From Bacteroidales bacterium (GTDB lineage: Bacteria; Bacteroidota; Bacteroidia; Bacteroidales; VadinHA17): a DNA stretch of 64,000 nt. The stretch spans positions 1,674,001 to 1,738,000 of the forward strand of contig JADJLX010000005.1 in NCBI GenBank assembly GCA_016709865.1, written 5' to 3'. A program made the translations under genes and the position numbers. The notes under the pieces are model-generated. The model saw only the letters and a program-made list of their open reading frames with translations, had not been told where the DNA came from and ran no database searches. Below are positions 55,249 through 64,000 of the stretch, piece by piece (the first letter of the stretch is position 1; each line of letters begins with the position of its first letter).

Positions 55249-57900
55249 TTAATTAGTAAAAGGAACTTCTTTCCCCGTTAATCTGATCCTTCCTGTTAAG
55301 ACCTGTGTAAACTGTGGGTCGAGATAACCTTTGAAACCAGGTTGCTTACCTCCAACCGATAAAGTAAAATAACCCGGCTCTATAACTCTTTTATCCTTAT
55401 TATTGATAATAGAGAACTGCCTGGGATCAAGCGCAAACTCAACATCCCTGCTCTCGCCCGGTTTTAAAGTAACCCTCTGAAATCCTTCAAGCTGTCTGAC
55501 AGGCCTTGGGGTAGAAGCTTTTTCATCAGTGAGATAAAGCTGAACCACCTCATCGCCTGTTACTTTTCCGGTATTTGTTACTGTTACCTTTACTTTGATT
55601 TTATCACCGGCAACTGAAGTGGCTGGTAATGTTAAATTACTGTAAGAGAACGTAGTATAGCTTAATCCATATCCAAATGGGTATAATGGTTCCTGAGTAA
55701 AAAACCTGTAGGTCTTGCCTGTCATATTATAATCTTCAAAAGCAGGTATCTGGTCTATTGATTTATAATATGTTACAGGAAGCCGTCCGCCCGGATTATA
55801 ATCACCAAACAGCACATCGGCAACAGCATTACCTCCCTGCTGACCTCCATAACCGGCAAGCAGTATTGCCGCGGCTTTCTCCTGGGCTTTATTAACAGAT
55901 AATGCCCCTCCGTTGGTAAGAATAACAATGACAGGTTTCCCTGTTGCAGTTACAGCTTCGAGAAGTTTCTCCTGGGCAGCAGGCAGATTCAGGTTTGTGC
56001 GGTCACCCCCAAGGAATCCTTCAGTCTTAATTGGCATCTCCTCACCTTCGAGCCTCTGCGAGAGTCCAAGAACAAGTACAACAGCATCGGCCTCTCTGGC
56101 AGCGTTAACAGCGTCAGAGATGAGATTTGGACGGGGACGGGCCCATAACAATTTCATATCGGCATCGCCTGCATAGTTCTTATAAATGACTTCAACCTTG
56201 TATTTTTTCCCGGCTTCAAGGTCAACAGAATACTCTTTATGGAATGCATGATGTTCATTTCTTTCAGATATGATTTTCTTTCCGTCGAGATAAACCTCAT
56301 AATATGACGATCCCCAGCTTCCGATAGCAAATGAGCCGGTTTCGGGAGCTACAAGGTATGTTGTCCACTTCACTCCGAAATTATCATCCGGAAGGTCATA
56401 TCGGGGAGAGAGATGCTCCCAGTAAAAGTTGATCTGATCGTCAATCCTTGTAAATTTTGGTTCACCTTTCAGATCCCTGTTATCATAATATTCGCCAACT
56501 GCTCCCTGAAGTCCATCAGCAGTAAGAAGATATCGTGATGGGATTACAGTCAGATTATGAACGCCATCAGCCAGATCACTTCCTTCCGCATAAATAATTT
56601 TTGTCTCGGGGGATAGCTTGTTCTTAATACCCCTGAGGACTGTAACAGGATCTTTTGATATCCCGTTATAGTTTCCAACCAGCGACTCAAAGTTGTCTGC
56701 GTTTGGTCCGATAACAGCCAGGGTTTTAATATCTTTTTTAAGAGGAAGAATATTCTCAGCATTTTTAAGCATTACTATTGATTTCTGAGCAGCATTTCTT
56801 GACAGTGTATTGTTGTAATCGGAACAATTCACAAAGAATGGAATCTGTGCATAAGGTACGATCTCATCCGGATCGAACATACCAAGCTTAAACCTGGCAG
56901 TGAAGATCCTTTTTACGGCAACATCTATATCTGCCTCGGTAATTAGTCCGCGCTCCACTGCTTTCATCAGCTGCTTATAATCGACTCCGCATTCTAGATC
57001 GGTTCCGGCCTTTACTGCGGCTGCGGCAGCTTCAGCAGCATCTTTCGAAAACTTCTGAAATTTCCAGAAATCTGAAATAGCCCAGCAGTCTGATACTATA
57101 TAACCTTTAAATCCCCACTCATTTCTGAGGATCCCATATAACATAGGATTGGCACAAGCGGGATAATCCCTTATCATATTGTACGCACCCATAACCGAAT
57201 ATGCTCCGGCATCCATAATAAGTGTACGAAAAGCAGGAAGATATGTCTCCCTGAGATCAACTTCGCTGACTTTCGCATTAAATTCGTGCCTCAGCGGCTC
57301 TGGTCCTGAATGTACAGCATAGTGCTTGGCAGTAGCAACAACTTTCAGGTATTTTGGATCATCACCCTGCAATCCTTTTACAAACTCTAAACCCATTCTT
57401 CCTGTCAGATAAGGATCTTCACCATAGGTCTCGTGTCCCCTTCCCCACCTTGGGTCGCGGAAGATATTAATATTTGGTGACCAGAAGGTAAGTCCCTGAT
57501 ATATACCTGTTTTGCCTCTTCTCTGAAACTCATGATATTTAGCCCTGGCCTCGTCAGAGATTGCACTGGCAACATTAAACATCAGACTTTCATCCCATGA
57601 ATTGGCGATCGTAATCGACTGGGGAAACACCGTTGCGTAACCTGCTCTGGCCACACCATGCAGAGCTTCATTCCACCAGTTATAGGAAGGAATTCCCAGT
57701 TTCGGAATTGCAGGAGCAGTATAAAGAAGCTGATCAGCTTTTTCCTGAAGTGTAAGTCTCGAAACGAGGTCATTCACTCTATCCTCAAGAGGAAGTGAGG
57801 GATTCCGGAAAGGAAATGAATATGGTACCTGCTGTGCGCTGGTGAATAATGAGGAAAAAACCAGCAAAAACAGGATTGCAAGAGATGATGCTTTTTTCAT
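55249..57900 (-). CDS. GH3 beta-glycosidase with PA14 domain
   Basis: An 883-residue exported enzyme, probably beta-glucosidase or beta-xylosidase. The start is ATG 57900 (signal LAILFLLVFSSLFTSAQ); an earlier ATG at 58080 lies inside the divergent sulfatase gene and adds non-signal sequence. GH3 N domain with nucleophile D271 in GYIVSDCWAIS, and SPNINIFRDPRWGRGHETYG; a PA14 domain inside the C-terminal part (GAVGEYYDNRDLKGEP ... YEVYLDGKKII); then YPFGYGLSYTTFSYSNL and a Fn3-like end. Divergent from the sulfatase across 76 bp. Confidence 0.93.
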   Translation of the reverse strand: MKKASSLAILFLLVFSSLFTSAQQVPYSFPFRNPSLPLEDRVNDLVSRLTLQEKADQLLYTAPAIPKLGIPSYNWWNEALHGVARAGYATVFPQSITIANSWDESLMFNVASAISDEARAKYHEFQRRGKTGIYQGLTFWSPNINIFRDPRWGRGHETYGEDPYLTGRMGLEFVKGLQGDDPKYLKVVATAKHYAVHSGPEPLRHEFNAKVSEVDLRETYLPAFRTLIMDAGAYSVMGAYNMIRDYPACANPMLYGILRNEWGFKGYIVSDCWAISDFWKFQKFSKDAAEAAAAAVKAGTDLECGVDYKQLMKAVERGLITEADIDVAVKRIFTARFKLGMFDPDEIVPYAQIPFFVNCSDYNNTLSRNAAQKSIVMLKNAENILPLKKDIKTLAVIGPNADNFESLVGNYNGISKDPVTVLRGIKNKLSPETKIIYAEGSDLADGVHNLTVIPSRYLLTADGLQGAVGEYYDNRDLKGEPKFTRIDDQINFYWEHLSPRYDLPDDNFGVKWTTYLVAPETGSFAIGSWGSSYYEVYLDGKKIISERNEHHAFHKEYSVDLEAGKKYKVEVIYKNYAGDADMKLLWARPRPNLISDAVNAAREADAVVLVLGLSQRLEGEEMPIKTEGFLGGDRTNLNLPAAQEKLLEAVTATGKPVIVILTNGGALSVNKAQEKAAAILLAGYGGQQGGNAVADVLFGDYNPGGRLPVTYYKSIDQIPAFEDYNMTGKTYRFFTQEPLYPFGYGLSYTTFSYSNLTLPATSVAGDKIKVKVTVTNTGKVTGDEVVQLYLTDEKASTPRPVRQLEGFQRVTLKPGESRDVEFALDPRQFSIINNKDKRVIEPGYFTLSVGGKQPGFKGYLDPQFTQVLTGRIRLTGKEVPFTN

Positions 57901-57976
57901 AATTAATGTATTAGATCTGAGTGGAAAAGTATAAAAAATCTTTATAATAATTATATTTATACATAATTGAATTAAG

Positions 57977-59416
57977 ATGGAAAAGCTATCATTTCTTTTA
58001 ATCGGATGTGCATGTATTTCAGGATGTTCTTCAGGGAAACATGAGGTAACAGACGGGAGTAAACCAAATATAATTTTCATTCTTACAGATGACCACCGCT
58101 GGGATGCAATGAGTTATGCAGGTAATAAAATAATCAGGACACCCCAGATGGACAGGCTCGCAAGTGAAGGGACCTGGTTTAAAAATGCCTTTGTTACTAC
58201 ACCAATAAGTGCTGCCAGCAGAGCATCATTACTTACCGGTATGTATGAAAGAACTCATGGATATACCTTTCAGCAGGGTCCGCTTAAGGAACCTTACATG
58301 CAACTCAGCTATCCTGTAATTCTGAAGCAGAACGGATACTATACCGGTTTCTTTGGCAAGCTTGGAGTAACGTATAAAAACGCTGAAATGCTATTCGACA
58401 CTGCAGACATTTACGATCGCAACGGAAACTTCCCCGACAGAAGGGGTTACTTTTTTAAAACCATAGGAGCTGATACTGTTCACCTTACAAGGTATACCGG
58501 ATTTCAGGCTCAGGAGTTCATTAAAGATGCTCCATCGGATAAACCATTTTGTCTGTCATTAAGCTTTAGTGCACCCCACGCACACGACAATGCACCGGAA
58601 CAGTACATATGGCAGAAGAAATCTGATGAACTGTATTCTGATATTACAATACCGGATCCTCTTTTAGGGGAGGATAAATACTTTATGGCTTTACCAAAAG
58701 AGGCCAGGGAAGGCTATAACAGGTTACGCTGGACGTGGAGGTTTGATACTCCTGAAAAATACCAGAAGAGCATTAAAGGTTATTACAGGATGATAACTGA
58801 AATAGATGATGAAATAGGCGAACTGAGAAAAGTGCTTGAAGATAAAGGCATTGCAGAAAATACTATTATTATTTTAATGGGCGATAACGGGTATTTCCTG
58901 GCTGAACGCCAGCTTGCTGATAAATGGCTGATGTATGATAATTCCCTGCATGTTCCCCTGATTATTTTTGATCCGAGAGCAAAAAAACACGGCGATATCA
59001 GCGATATGGTACTTAATATAGATATTGCCAAAACTATCCTTGATATTGCAGCTGTTGAGATTCCTGAAGAATATCAGGGAATAAGCCTTATGCCATATGT
59101 CTGGAATAAAAAACCTGAAAAAGTAAGGGAAGAAATCTTATTCGAACACCTATGGAAATTGCCTGAAATTCCTTCGAGTGAAGGGATAAGAACCAACGAA
59201 TGGAAGTACTTCAGATACAGGTTTATTGAAGCTCCTGAAGAACTATATGACCTGAAAAATGACCCCCTTGAAACAAAAAATCTGGCTCCGGATCCTGCCT
59301 ATAATGAAATCCTGAGCAGACTGCGAAAAGAGTGTGACAACCAGATTGAAAAGTACACAAAAGCCAAACTTGTTTCAGATTATACTCCTCCTGAAGAAAT
59401 TGACAAATCTTTTTGA
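57977..59416 (+). CDS. Ser-type sulfatase (arylsulfatase family), lipoprotein
   Basis: Removes sulfate esters from a carbohydrate; 479 residues. Lipoprotein signal (CISGCSSG). Sulfatase blocks: NIIFILTDDHRWDAMSYAGN (metal-binding DD), the formylglycine segment TTPISAASRASLLTGMYE with Ser78 as the residue to be modified (SxAxR type), SLSFSAPHAHDNA, and IIILMGDNGYFLAERQLADKW. A Ser rather than Cys needs an anaerobic maturase, present at 45578. Ends 3 bp before convergent ankyrin gene. Confident on family; substrate unknown. Confidence 0.92.
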   Translation: MEKLSFLLIGCACISGCSSGKHEVTDGSKPNIIFILTDDHRWDAMSYAGNKIIRTPQMDRLASEGTWFKNAFVTTPISAASRASLLTGMYERTHGYTFQQGPLKEPYMQLSYPVILKQNGYYTGFFGKLGVTYKNAEMLFDTADIYDRNGNFPDRRGYFFKTIGADTVHLTRYTGFQAQEFIKDAPSDKPFCLSLSFSAPHAHDNAPEQYIWQKKSDELYSDITIPDPLLGEDKYFMALPKEAREGYNRLRWTWRFDTPEKYQKSIKGYYRMITEIDDEIGELRKVLEDKGIAENTIIILMGDNGYFLAERQLADKWLMYDNSLHVPLIIFDPRAKKHGDISDMVLNIDIAKTILDIAAVEIPEEYQGISLMPYVWNKKPEKVREEILFEHLWKLPEIPSSEGIRTNEWKYFRYRFIEAPEELYDLKNDPLETKNLAPDPAYNEILSRLRKECDNQIEKYTKAKLVSDYTPPEEIDKSF

Positions 59417-59419
59417 TTA

Positions 59420-60022
59420 TTATTTATTCAGCGTCTGTAACAATATTACAATTTCTGCATGTCCGTTGCTTTTAGCGAAAGCAAGAGCATCATCTCCATC
59501 AACGTCTTTCAGTGACGGATCAGCTTTATTTGACAGCAGCAATTTTACAACTTCCAGTTGTCCCTCAGAAGCAGCATACATCAATGCTGTGAAATGCTCC
59601 TCCTTATCAGTGATATTCGGATCAGCAGATCTGTCAAGAAGGAGTTTTACAGCTTCGGGATACGGACCTGAAGAAGCCATCATAAGGGCAGTCCGGCCAT
59701 AGGCATCCTGAATATTAACATTAGCACCTTTTTCAAGAAGCCTTCTGATGATTGTGGTATATCCGTTATACGAGGCATACATCAATGGTGTCCTTCCGTC
59801 AGTGTCAAGTGTATCAACAGCCATACCGCTGTCGAGTAAACTCATTACCCGGTCTGTCAATCCATTTACTGCTGCTTCGTGAATTGACATCGAAGGCATA
59901 GTGATATCAGCAGCAGCCGGGACACTTATTTCAACAGACTTACTATCAACCTTTCTGGTTCCGCAACTAAACAAAAGAGGTGAGCCTAAAATTAATAGAA
60001 GTATGTGTAGAGTTCTGATCAT
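59420..60022 (-). CDS. Ankyrin-repeat lipoprotein
   Basis: A 200-residue protein with a lipoprotein signal (LLFSCGTRK) and about five ankyrin repeats from residue 48: MSIHEAAVNGLTDRVMSLL, DGRTPLMYASYNGYTTIIRRLL, YGRTALMMASSGPYPEAVKLLL, FTALMYAASEGQLEVVKLLL and DGDDALAFAKSNGHAEIVILL. It is a likely protein-binding module in the envelope; partner unknown. Its ATG overlaps the stop of the DUF5009 gene by 4 bp (ATGA), so the two are co-translated. Confidence 0.9.
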   Translation of the reverse strand: MIRTLHILLLILGSPLLFSCGTRKVDSKSVEISVPAAADITMPSMSIHEAAVNGLTDRVMSLLDSGMAVDTLDTDGRTPLMYASYNGYTTIIRRLLEKGANVNIQDAYGRTALMMASSGPYPEAVKLLLDRSADPNITDKEEHFTALMYAASEGQLEVVKLLLSNKADPSLKDVDGDDALAFAKSNGHAEIVILLQTLNK

Positions 60023-61137
60023 ATCTTTATGAACAACTTGTTCTTATAAAGCCAGTAACAAAGGTACCATAAAGCAGCCCACACCATCAGACTTGTTACA
60101 ATTCCGACAGTTATTTCACCTGCCCAGGAGAAAACAGTTGTCGGGAATGGAGTTAAAATTTTATAGACCAGACCTGCTCCGCCTGACTCAAAGAAGACGT
60201 AAATGAAGATACAGTTCATACCAACGATCCTGAACATTTTCGAGCCATTTACAAAGATCTTCTTAACATCTATAAGCCAGTATGAAAATGTCAGGGCAAG
60301 AATTGCATAACCACCACTTGTAAATACGAATGAAGCTGTGGCAATTTTCTTGATTATCGGAGTGATATTCAGGAGATCGAGAGAGTAACCTATAACCAGC
60401 CCTGTTACACCAGCGATTATCAGCAGTTTAATTTTTTCACCGGCAGGTTTAGTGCTCATCAGAAGCTTCCCGCAAAGAACACCCCATACTGTGTGAGCGA
60501 TAGTGGAAAAAGCATTTATTGATGCCCAGATACTCGTTTTCTCGACACCTTCTATTTTTATATTTGCCCAGGCACCAAGATTCTGATAAGCCACCCATGG
60601 CTGATTAAAACCTTCAACCGGAAAGAATCTGTATGCAAGATCCATAATCAGCAAAATAGCCAGAGATAATGTCATTTGAAACCAGAAGCTTTTATTTCTG
60701 ATCAGGAAGGCAACAAGGTAAGTAACAGACAATTGGGTAAGAACGTCCTGAAGCCTGAAGACAATTTTACCCGGACCAATCCAGTAGAGGGCCCAACCGA
60801 GGAAGAACAGAAGAAATGCTCTTTTATAAGCATGAAGAGTTATTGTCCGGTCCCCCTCTCCTTTCTTGATCCTGTTGGCAACAGCAAATGGAATTGCAAC
60901 ACCAACGATAAACATGAAAAATGGCTGTATAAGGTCCCAGAAGTAAAGGCCATGCCACTCATGATGTTCAAGCTGTGTACCGATAAACTGAGTTAAGCCG
61001 GTGTCTATCTTTCTGATATGGGAATAGAGCCTGGTACTTTCACCTATAAGCAGAAACATTGTGAAGCCACGGAAAAAATCAATTGAGAACATTCTTTCCG
61101 CTATTGATGAATTCTGATTTACATCGCTCTCTTTCAT
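60019..61137 (-). CDS. DUF5009 / heparan-N-acetyltransferase-like membrane protein
   Basis: A 372-residue protein with about ten membrane helices, related to DUF5009, YeiB-like and lysosomal heparan-alpha-glucosaminide acetyltransferase families: FSIDFFRGFTMFLLIGES, HHEWHGLYFWDLIQPFFMFIVGVAIPFAV and GMNCIFIYVFFESGG. The His in EHHEW may be the acetyl-transfer residue by analogy. May O- or N-acetylate sugars at the inner membrane. It precedes the ankyrin gene with a 4-bp overlap. Confidence 0.87.
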   Translation of the reverse strand: MKESDVNQNSSIAERMFSIDFFRGFTMFLLIGESTRLYSHIRKIDTGLTQFIGTQLEHHEWHGLYFWDLIQPFFMFIVGVAIPFAVANRIKKGEGDRTITLHAYKRAFLLFFLGWALYWIGPGKIVFRLQDVLTQLSVTYLVAFLIRNKSFWFQMTLSLAILLIMDLAYRFFPVEGFNQPWVAYQNLGAWANIKIEGVEKTSIWASINAFSTIAHTVWGVLCGKLLMSTKPAGEKIKLLIIAGVTGLVIGYSLDLLNITPIIKKIATASFVFTSGGYAILALTFSYWLIDVKKIFVNGSKMFRIVGMNCIFIYVFFESGGAGLVYKILTPFPTTVFSWAGEITVGIVTSLMVWAALWYLCYWLYKNKLFIKI

Positions 61138-61184
61138 AACACTTAAAAATTAAATTTTATGCGTCATTAAAGTACTGTTTTTTA

Positions 61185-61316
61185 TTAATTATTCCCAATA
61201 AAATTCCAGACCAGTGAATCACCCTTGGTTTTAAACAAGAAGAAACCTGATTTCTTTGTCATGGCACTGCCATAACTTACATTTATTGATAGTCCTGTAA
61301 AAAACAAGTTATCAGT
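61185..61316 (-). pseudogene. Open frame remnant beyond the metallophosphoesterase stop
   Basis: Directly after the stop of the metallophosphoesterase, one frame over, 43 codons remain open and read like real protein: TDNLFFTGLSINVSYGSAM, TKKSGFFLFKTKGDSLVWNF, IGNN, then stop. A single-base shift at AACTGATAAC would join it to the C-terminus as LVLNDNLFFTG. Either the gene lost its last 42 residues or this is a remnant of another gene. No start with strong support. Confidence 0.4.
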
Positions 61317-62484
61317 TCAATACAAGTTCTGATGGTTTATTTCCATCCGCTGTGATAATTGATGCCTTAACTTTACCATTAATGATATCACATTTTATAA
61401 CTGCATTATTGCTGTTAACCAAAACCGGGAAGTTTATTTTCCCTGCCTCAGGCTTGTTGTAAGAATACCTGTGAGTGTGTCCGCTGAACATAGCTGTCAC
61501 ATTTGCCTCATTCAGAACAGGCAATAATGTTTCCCTCAGGTGAATATTCCCATGCCAGTTTCCTTCCATTGGAGGCATATGCAGAATCGCAACTTTGACT
61601 TTTGAATCCAGGTATTTCTTCGACTTTACAGTTTCTTTCAGCCATTCTGCTTCTGCATTCCGGTAGGCATCGAAGTCTGCCAGACCGCTGTACTCTATAT
61701 CAGAATCTGGTTTATCTTCGCCGCAATCGAGCATCAGAAAAGAGACATCTCCCACATTAACAAGCTGATAGATATTATCAGACTCTTTTGGAAAATAGTC
61801 TATAAGGTAATCTGCGAAGGTTCCTCTTGTCTCGTGATTACCCCTTGTAAATAGTATTGGAACCCTTGATGCAAATATTTCCACTGAAGCATCTATGAAA
61901 TCAGTAAATAACTGTTCTTCGTTGTTAAGGGATGAAGACATATCTCCGTTAAAGATCACCATATCAATTTTTCTGAAGTCAATTCCTTTACTGACATCCT
62001 TCATAAATTGAGATCGGCCATGTAAATCGTTGAATACTAAGAATGAAACTGAATCATCCTCATTACTGAATGTACGAAATGCAAGCGAATTCCTGCTATA
62101 TGCGGGATTGGCCACAGTAATTCCATAAATAATCTTCGAATCAGTCTCCCATTGTATAACCTCCTTCGAGAAGATTGCATAACGATATCTGGTACCCGGA
62201 GTCAGATTATTTATTCTAACCTTGTGCAGGGTTGATGTTCCCTGTATCCTGCCATATTTTGAATCGTATTTCTTTGGCCGTTCATACCCATAAAAATTAG
62301 TGCCATCATCGGGAGCAACTTCAGCCCATGCTATTGCCTTTTTATTGGTAGTCCATACGATCGTTACTCCGGTTTCACTCATATCACAGAGGTAAGGACC
62401 ATGCGTTATCCTGAAGTTCTCCTGTGAAAGTCCATTAAATGTCAAGACAAATATCAGTATGAAAAGTAAAAGTAATTTCTTCAT
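61312..62484 (-). CDS. Calcineurin-like metallophosphoesterase (purple-acid-phosphatase-like)
   Basis: A 390-residue exported phosphatase. Signal peptide from ATG 62484 (LLLLFILIFVLTFNGLSQ); an upstream ATG at 62547 adds 21 residues that overlap the terminator region and is not preferred. An N-terminal Fn3-like domain (ITHGPYLCDMSETGVTIVWT) precedes the metal centre: VFNDLHGRSQF, MVIFNGDMSSSL, FTRGNHETRG, AILHMPPMEG and MFSGHTHRYSY. The substrate is unknown. The stop (TGA, followed by TAA) may be premature: a protein-like frame continues for 43 codons. Confidence 0.9.
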   Translation of the reverse strand: MKKLLLLFILIFVLTFNGLSQENFRITHGPYLCDMSETGVTIVWTTNKKAIAWAEVAPDDGTNFYGYERPKKYDSKYGRIQGTSTLHKVRINNLTPGTRYRYAIFSKEVIQWETDSKIIYGITVANPAYSRNSLAFRTFSNEDDSVSFLVFNDLHGRSQFMKDVSKGIDFRKIDMVIFNGDMSSSLNNEEQLFTDFIDASVEIFASRVPILFTRGNHETRGTFADYLIDYFPKESDNIYQLVNVGDVSFLMLDCGEDKPDSDIEYSGLADFDAYRNAEAEWLKETVKSKKYLDSKVKVAILHMPPMEGNWHGNIHLRETLLPVLNEANVTAMFSGHTHRYSYNKPEAGKINFPVLVNSNNAVIKCDIINGKVKASIITADGNKPSELVLN

Positions 62485-62511
62485 TCTTATAAAGTTTAGT
62501 GTTAAAAGTAA

Positions 62512-62539
62512 GATAAGTTGCCCTTGCGGGCAACTTATC
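62512..62539 (-). terminator. Perfect hairpin after the SusD gene
   Basis: GATAAGTTGCCC and GGGCAACTTATC form a perfect 12-bp stem; on the minus strand the loop is GCAA, a stable GNRA tetraloop. It lies 21 bp after the SusD stop and 27 bp before the metallophosphoesterase ATG. The following tract (TTACTTTT) is only weakly T-rich, so attenuation is as likely as full termination. Confidence 0.7.
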
Positions 62540-62560
62540 CAAAACAAAAAAAAGAATGTC

Positions 62561-64000
62561 CTAATATCCGGGGTTCTGAATAAGCAGACTGTTCTTGCTC
62601 ATTTCAGCACGCAATATTGGGAAGAAGTATGCTTTATCCTGCCATGCCCATGTTTCAAAATTTGAAGAAGTTATTTTTGGGACTGTTGCAGTTGTTTTAT
62701 CAGGATTCATTTTATAAACTACTGTAACTTTCTTTATCGGATGATAAGCTAATGGTCCTATTACCCATCGGCGGACATCAAAGAAGCGCTGCTCCTCAAA
62801 TGACATTTCGATTCGCCTTTCATGACGATACCTGTCGCGAAGAGCTGTACCAGATTCAGTAATATCAGGCATCCCTGCCCTTTTTCTGATCATATTTATA
62901 TAGGTCCTGGCTTCAGCATCCTGTCCTAATCCAATACAAGCTTCGGCATAATTAAGTAACACTTCTGCATATCTGATCCAACGCCATGTCGTGGTCATGT
63001 TGAAATACTGAACATCAACTGTAGGATCCTGATATTTCCGCAGATAATAGCCAGGATATCCTCCATTCCAGTCTTCAACTCCACTTGACCTTGTATCAAG
63101 TCCCCAATAAACCTTCATTGAATTTGAAGCAGCATCCCATCTTTCCCATGATCCGACCTGCATTACACCTACAGGATCTCTACCTTCAACATCAGCAGGA
63201 CGTTTTTTCCATTTTGCACCTTCATAAAAAATATCAGCATAAAAACGAGGCTCACGATTTTTGTATGGGCTTGCTGCATGAACGGGGTTCGACCAGCTGA
63301 ACTTTGTTCCATCTTTCATTTCATAATCATCAACCATGTCACCTATAGGGGCATTTGTTCCCCATGCATGGTAACCATTCGGCTGACTTACAAGACCAAA
63401 TATCTGTCCTGAATTTACTGTGAAATATTTAACAAAGATATCCTCCTCAGTGTCTTTTTTAAGGAACATGTCGTTGTAGTTCTTAGCTACAGAATCCCCT
63501 GGAGCTGGCGAAGCCATGTAAAGCTTATAACTTCCCAGATCTATAACAGCCTTAGCTGCATCTTTGGCTGCCTGCCAGCGTGCTGTTCTATTGCCGTCTG
63601 TGTATCCAATAAGTTCAGGATTTGAATAACCCGGAAAAACAGTTGTATTATATAGGTCACTGGCTGCATAAATAAGAACTCTGGCTTTTAAAGCCATAGC
63701 TGCCCCCATTGTAGCACGCCCCTTATTTGCCCCGGTATTATTCACTGGTAATAAACCTGTAGCAAGATCACATTCTGAAACCATAAAATCAACACATTCT
63801 TTATACGAGTTCCTGGCTATTTGAAATTCTTCAGTTAAGCCGTATGGTTTTGTTATAATCGGGACTCCACCATAAACAGCTGTAAGAAGATGATAGAGAT
63901 AAGCTCTTAAAAAATGCGCCTCACCAACTATCCTGTCTTTCATAGTCTTACCATCAATAATAGTTTCGTCGAATGGTACTTTATCAACATTTGCTAAAAG
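62561..64000 (-). CDS. SusD/RagB outer-membrane glycan-binding protein (5' end outside window)
   Basis: The surface lipoprotein partner of a SusC TonB-dependent channel, binding glycan fragments before import. 480 codons are visible, open to the right edge. Typical SusD blocks: MKDRIVGEAHFLRAYLYHLL, then VYGGVPIITKPYG, RYAEVLLNYAEACIGLGQ, and YRHERRIEMSFEEQRFFDVRRW near the C-terminus. The signal and start lie beyond 64000, where a susC gene is expected just upstream. It anchors the degradative genes to a polysaccharide utilization locus. Confidence 0.95.
   Translation of the reverse strand, partial: LLANVDKVPFDETIIDGKTMKDRIVGEAHFLRAYLYHLLTAVYGGVPIITKPYGLTEEFQIARNSYKECVDFMVSECDLATGLLPVNNTGANKGRATMGAAMALKARVLIYAASDLYNTTVFPGYSNPELIGYTDGNRTARWQAAKDAAKAVIDLGSYKLYMASPAPGDSVAKNYNDMFLKKDTEEDIFVKYFTVNSGQIFGLVSQPNGYHAWGTNAPIGDMVDDYEMKDGTKFSWSNPVHAASPYKNREPRFYADIFYEGAKWKKRPADVEGRDPVGVMQVGSWERWDAASNSMKVYWGLDTRSSGVEDWNGGYPGYYLRKYQDPTVDVQYFNMTTTWRWIRYAEVLLNYAEACIGLGQDAEARTYINMIRKRAGMPDITESGTALRDRYRHERRIEMSFEEQRFFDVRRWVIGPLAYHPIKKVTVVYKMNPDKTTATVPKITSSNFETWAWQDKAYFFPILRAEMSKNSLLIQNPGY

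Noticed and set aside
55249..58080. GH3 starting at ATG 58080
   Set aside because: The first 60 residues overlap the divergent sulfatase and hide an internal, well-formed signal peptide at 57900.

Overview
The window looks like chromosomal DNA of a member of the Bacteroidota, probably Bacteroidales-like; the family is uncertain. Evidence: a MurF-Alr fusion, a type IX secretion (T9SS) sorting domain, a SusD/RagB protein, DUF4294 and DUF5686 family proteins, several TAnnTTTG -7 promoter boxes, few Shine-Dalgarno sequences and many short lipoprotein signals. No rRNA, tRNA, CRISPR array, transposase or phage gene was found.

Layout. Bases 1-26.4 kb are mostly housekeeping: NAD synthase (cut by the left edge), a Crp/Fnr regulator, murF-alr with tdk, rsmI, a frameshifted DUF5686 gene, dnaB, ispE, a biotin carrier with a carboxyltransferase, lptG-tgt, a GT2 / ECF sigma / rsmG operon, rpmH (only 52 codons), the futalosine-pathway gene mqnE, PASTA, T9SS and RluD proteins, and a LemA/TPM/TPM group. 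26.6-39.3 kb holds ddl, a minus-strand run (pcm, a metallo-hydrolase, gcvP, a URO-D-like protein, a DUF6807 protein, a lipoprotein Gfo/Idh oxidoreductase), then a sugar transferase, DUF4294, DUF3267 and a serine hydrolase. 39.4-64 kb is largely polysaccharide degradation: PHP phosphoesterase, GH2, dienelactone hydrolase, GH51, a permease, GH27, acetyl xylan esterase-like, GH3 with PA14, a Ser-type sulfatase with an anaerobic sulfatase maturase 11 kb away, a DUF5009 acyltransferase, a metallophosphoesterase and a SusD protein running off the right edge. Side chains containing arabinose, galactose, acetyl and sulfate groups would fit these enzymes, but the substrate is inferred.

The most striking unexplained signal is not a gene. 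Most convergent gene ends separated by more than about 50 bp contain a 60-220 bp inverted-repeat element. Several share one pattern built from short units (CACAGAG, CACAAAG, CACGGAG, CCACCAAG), and in the best elements the opposite arm carries the matching complement (CTCTGTG, CTTTGTG, CTCCGTG, CTTGGTGG). Related low-complexity repeats appear to have entered coding sequence in mqnE, in the gene at 5254 and at the 5' side of the metallo-hydrolase gene. Other leads are a tRNA-guanine transglycosylase lacking the usual zinc cysteines, a URO-D-like protein without the zinc cysteines of methyltransferase relatives and overlapping gcvP, and a Gly/Pro/Ala-rich segment inside the GH27 enzyme.
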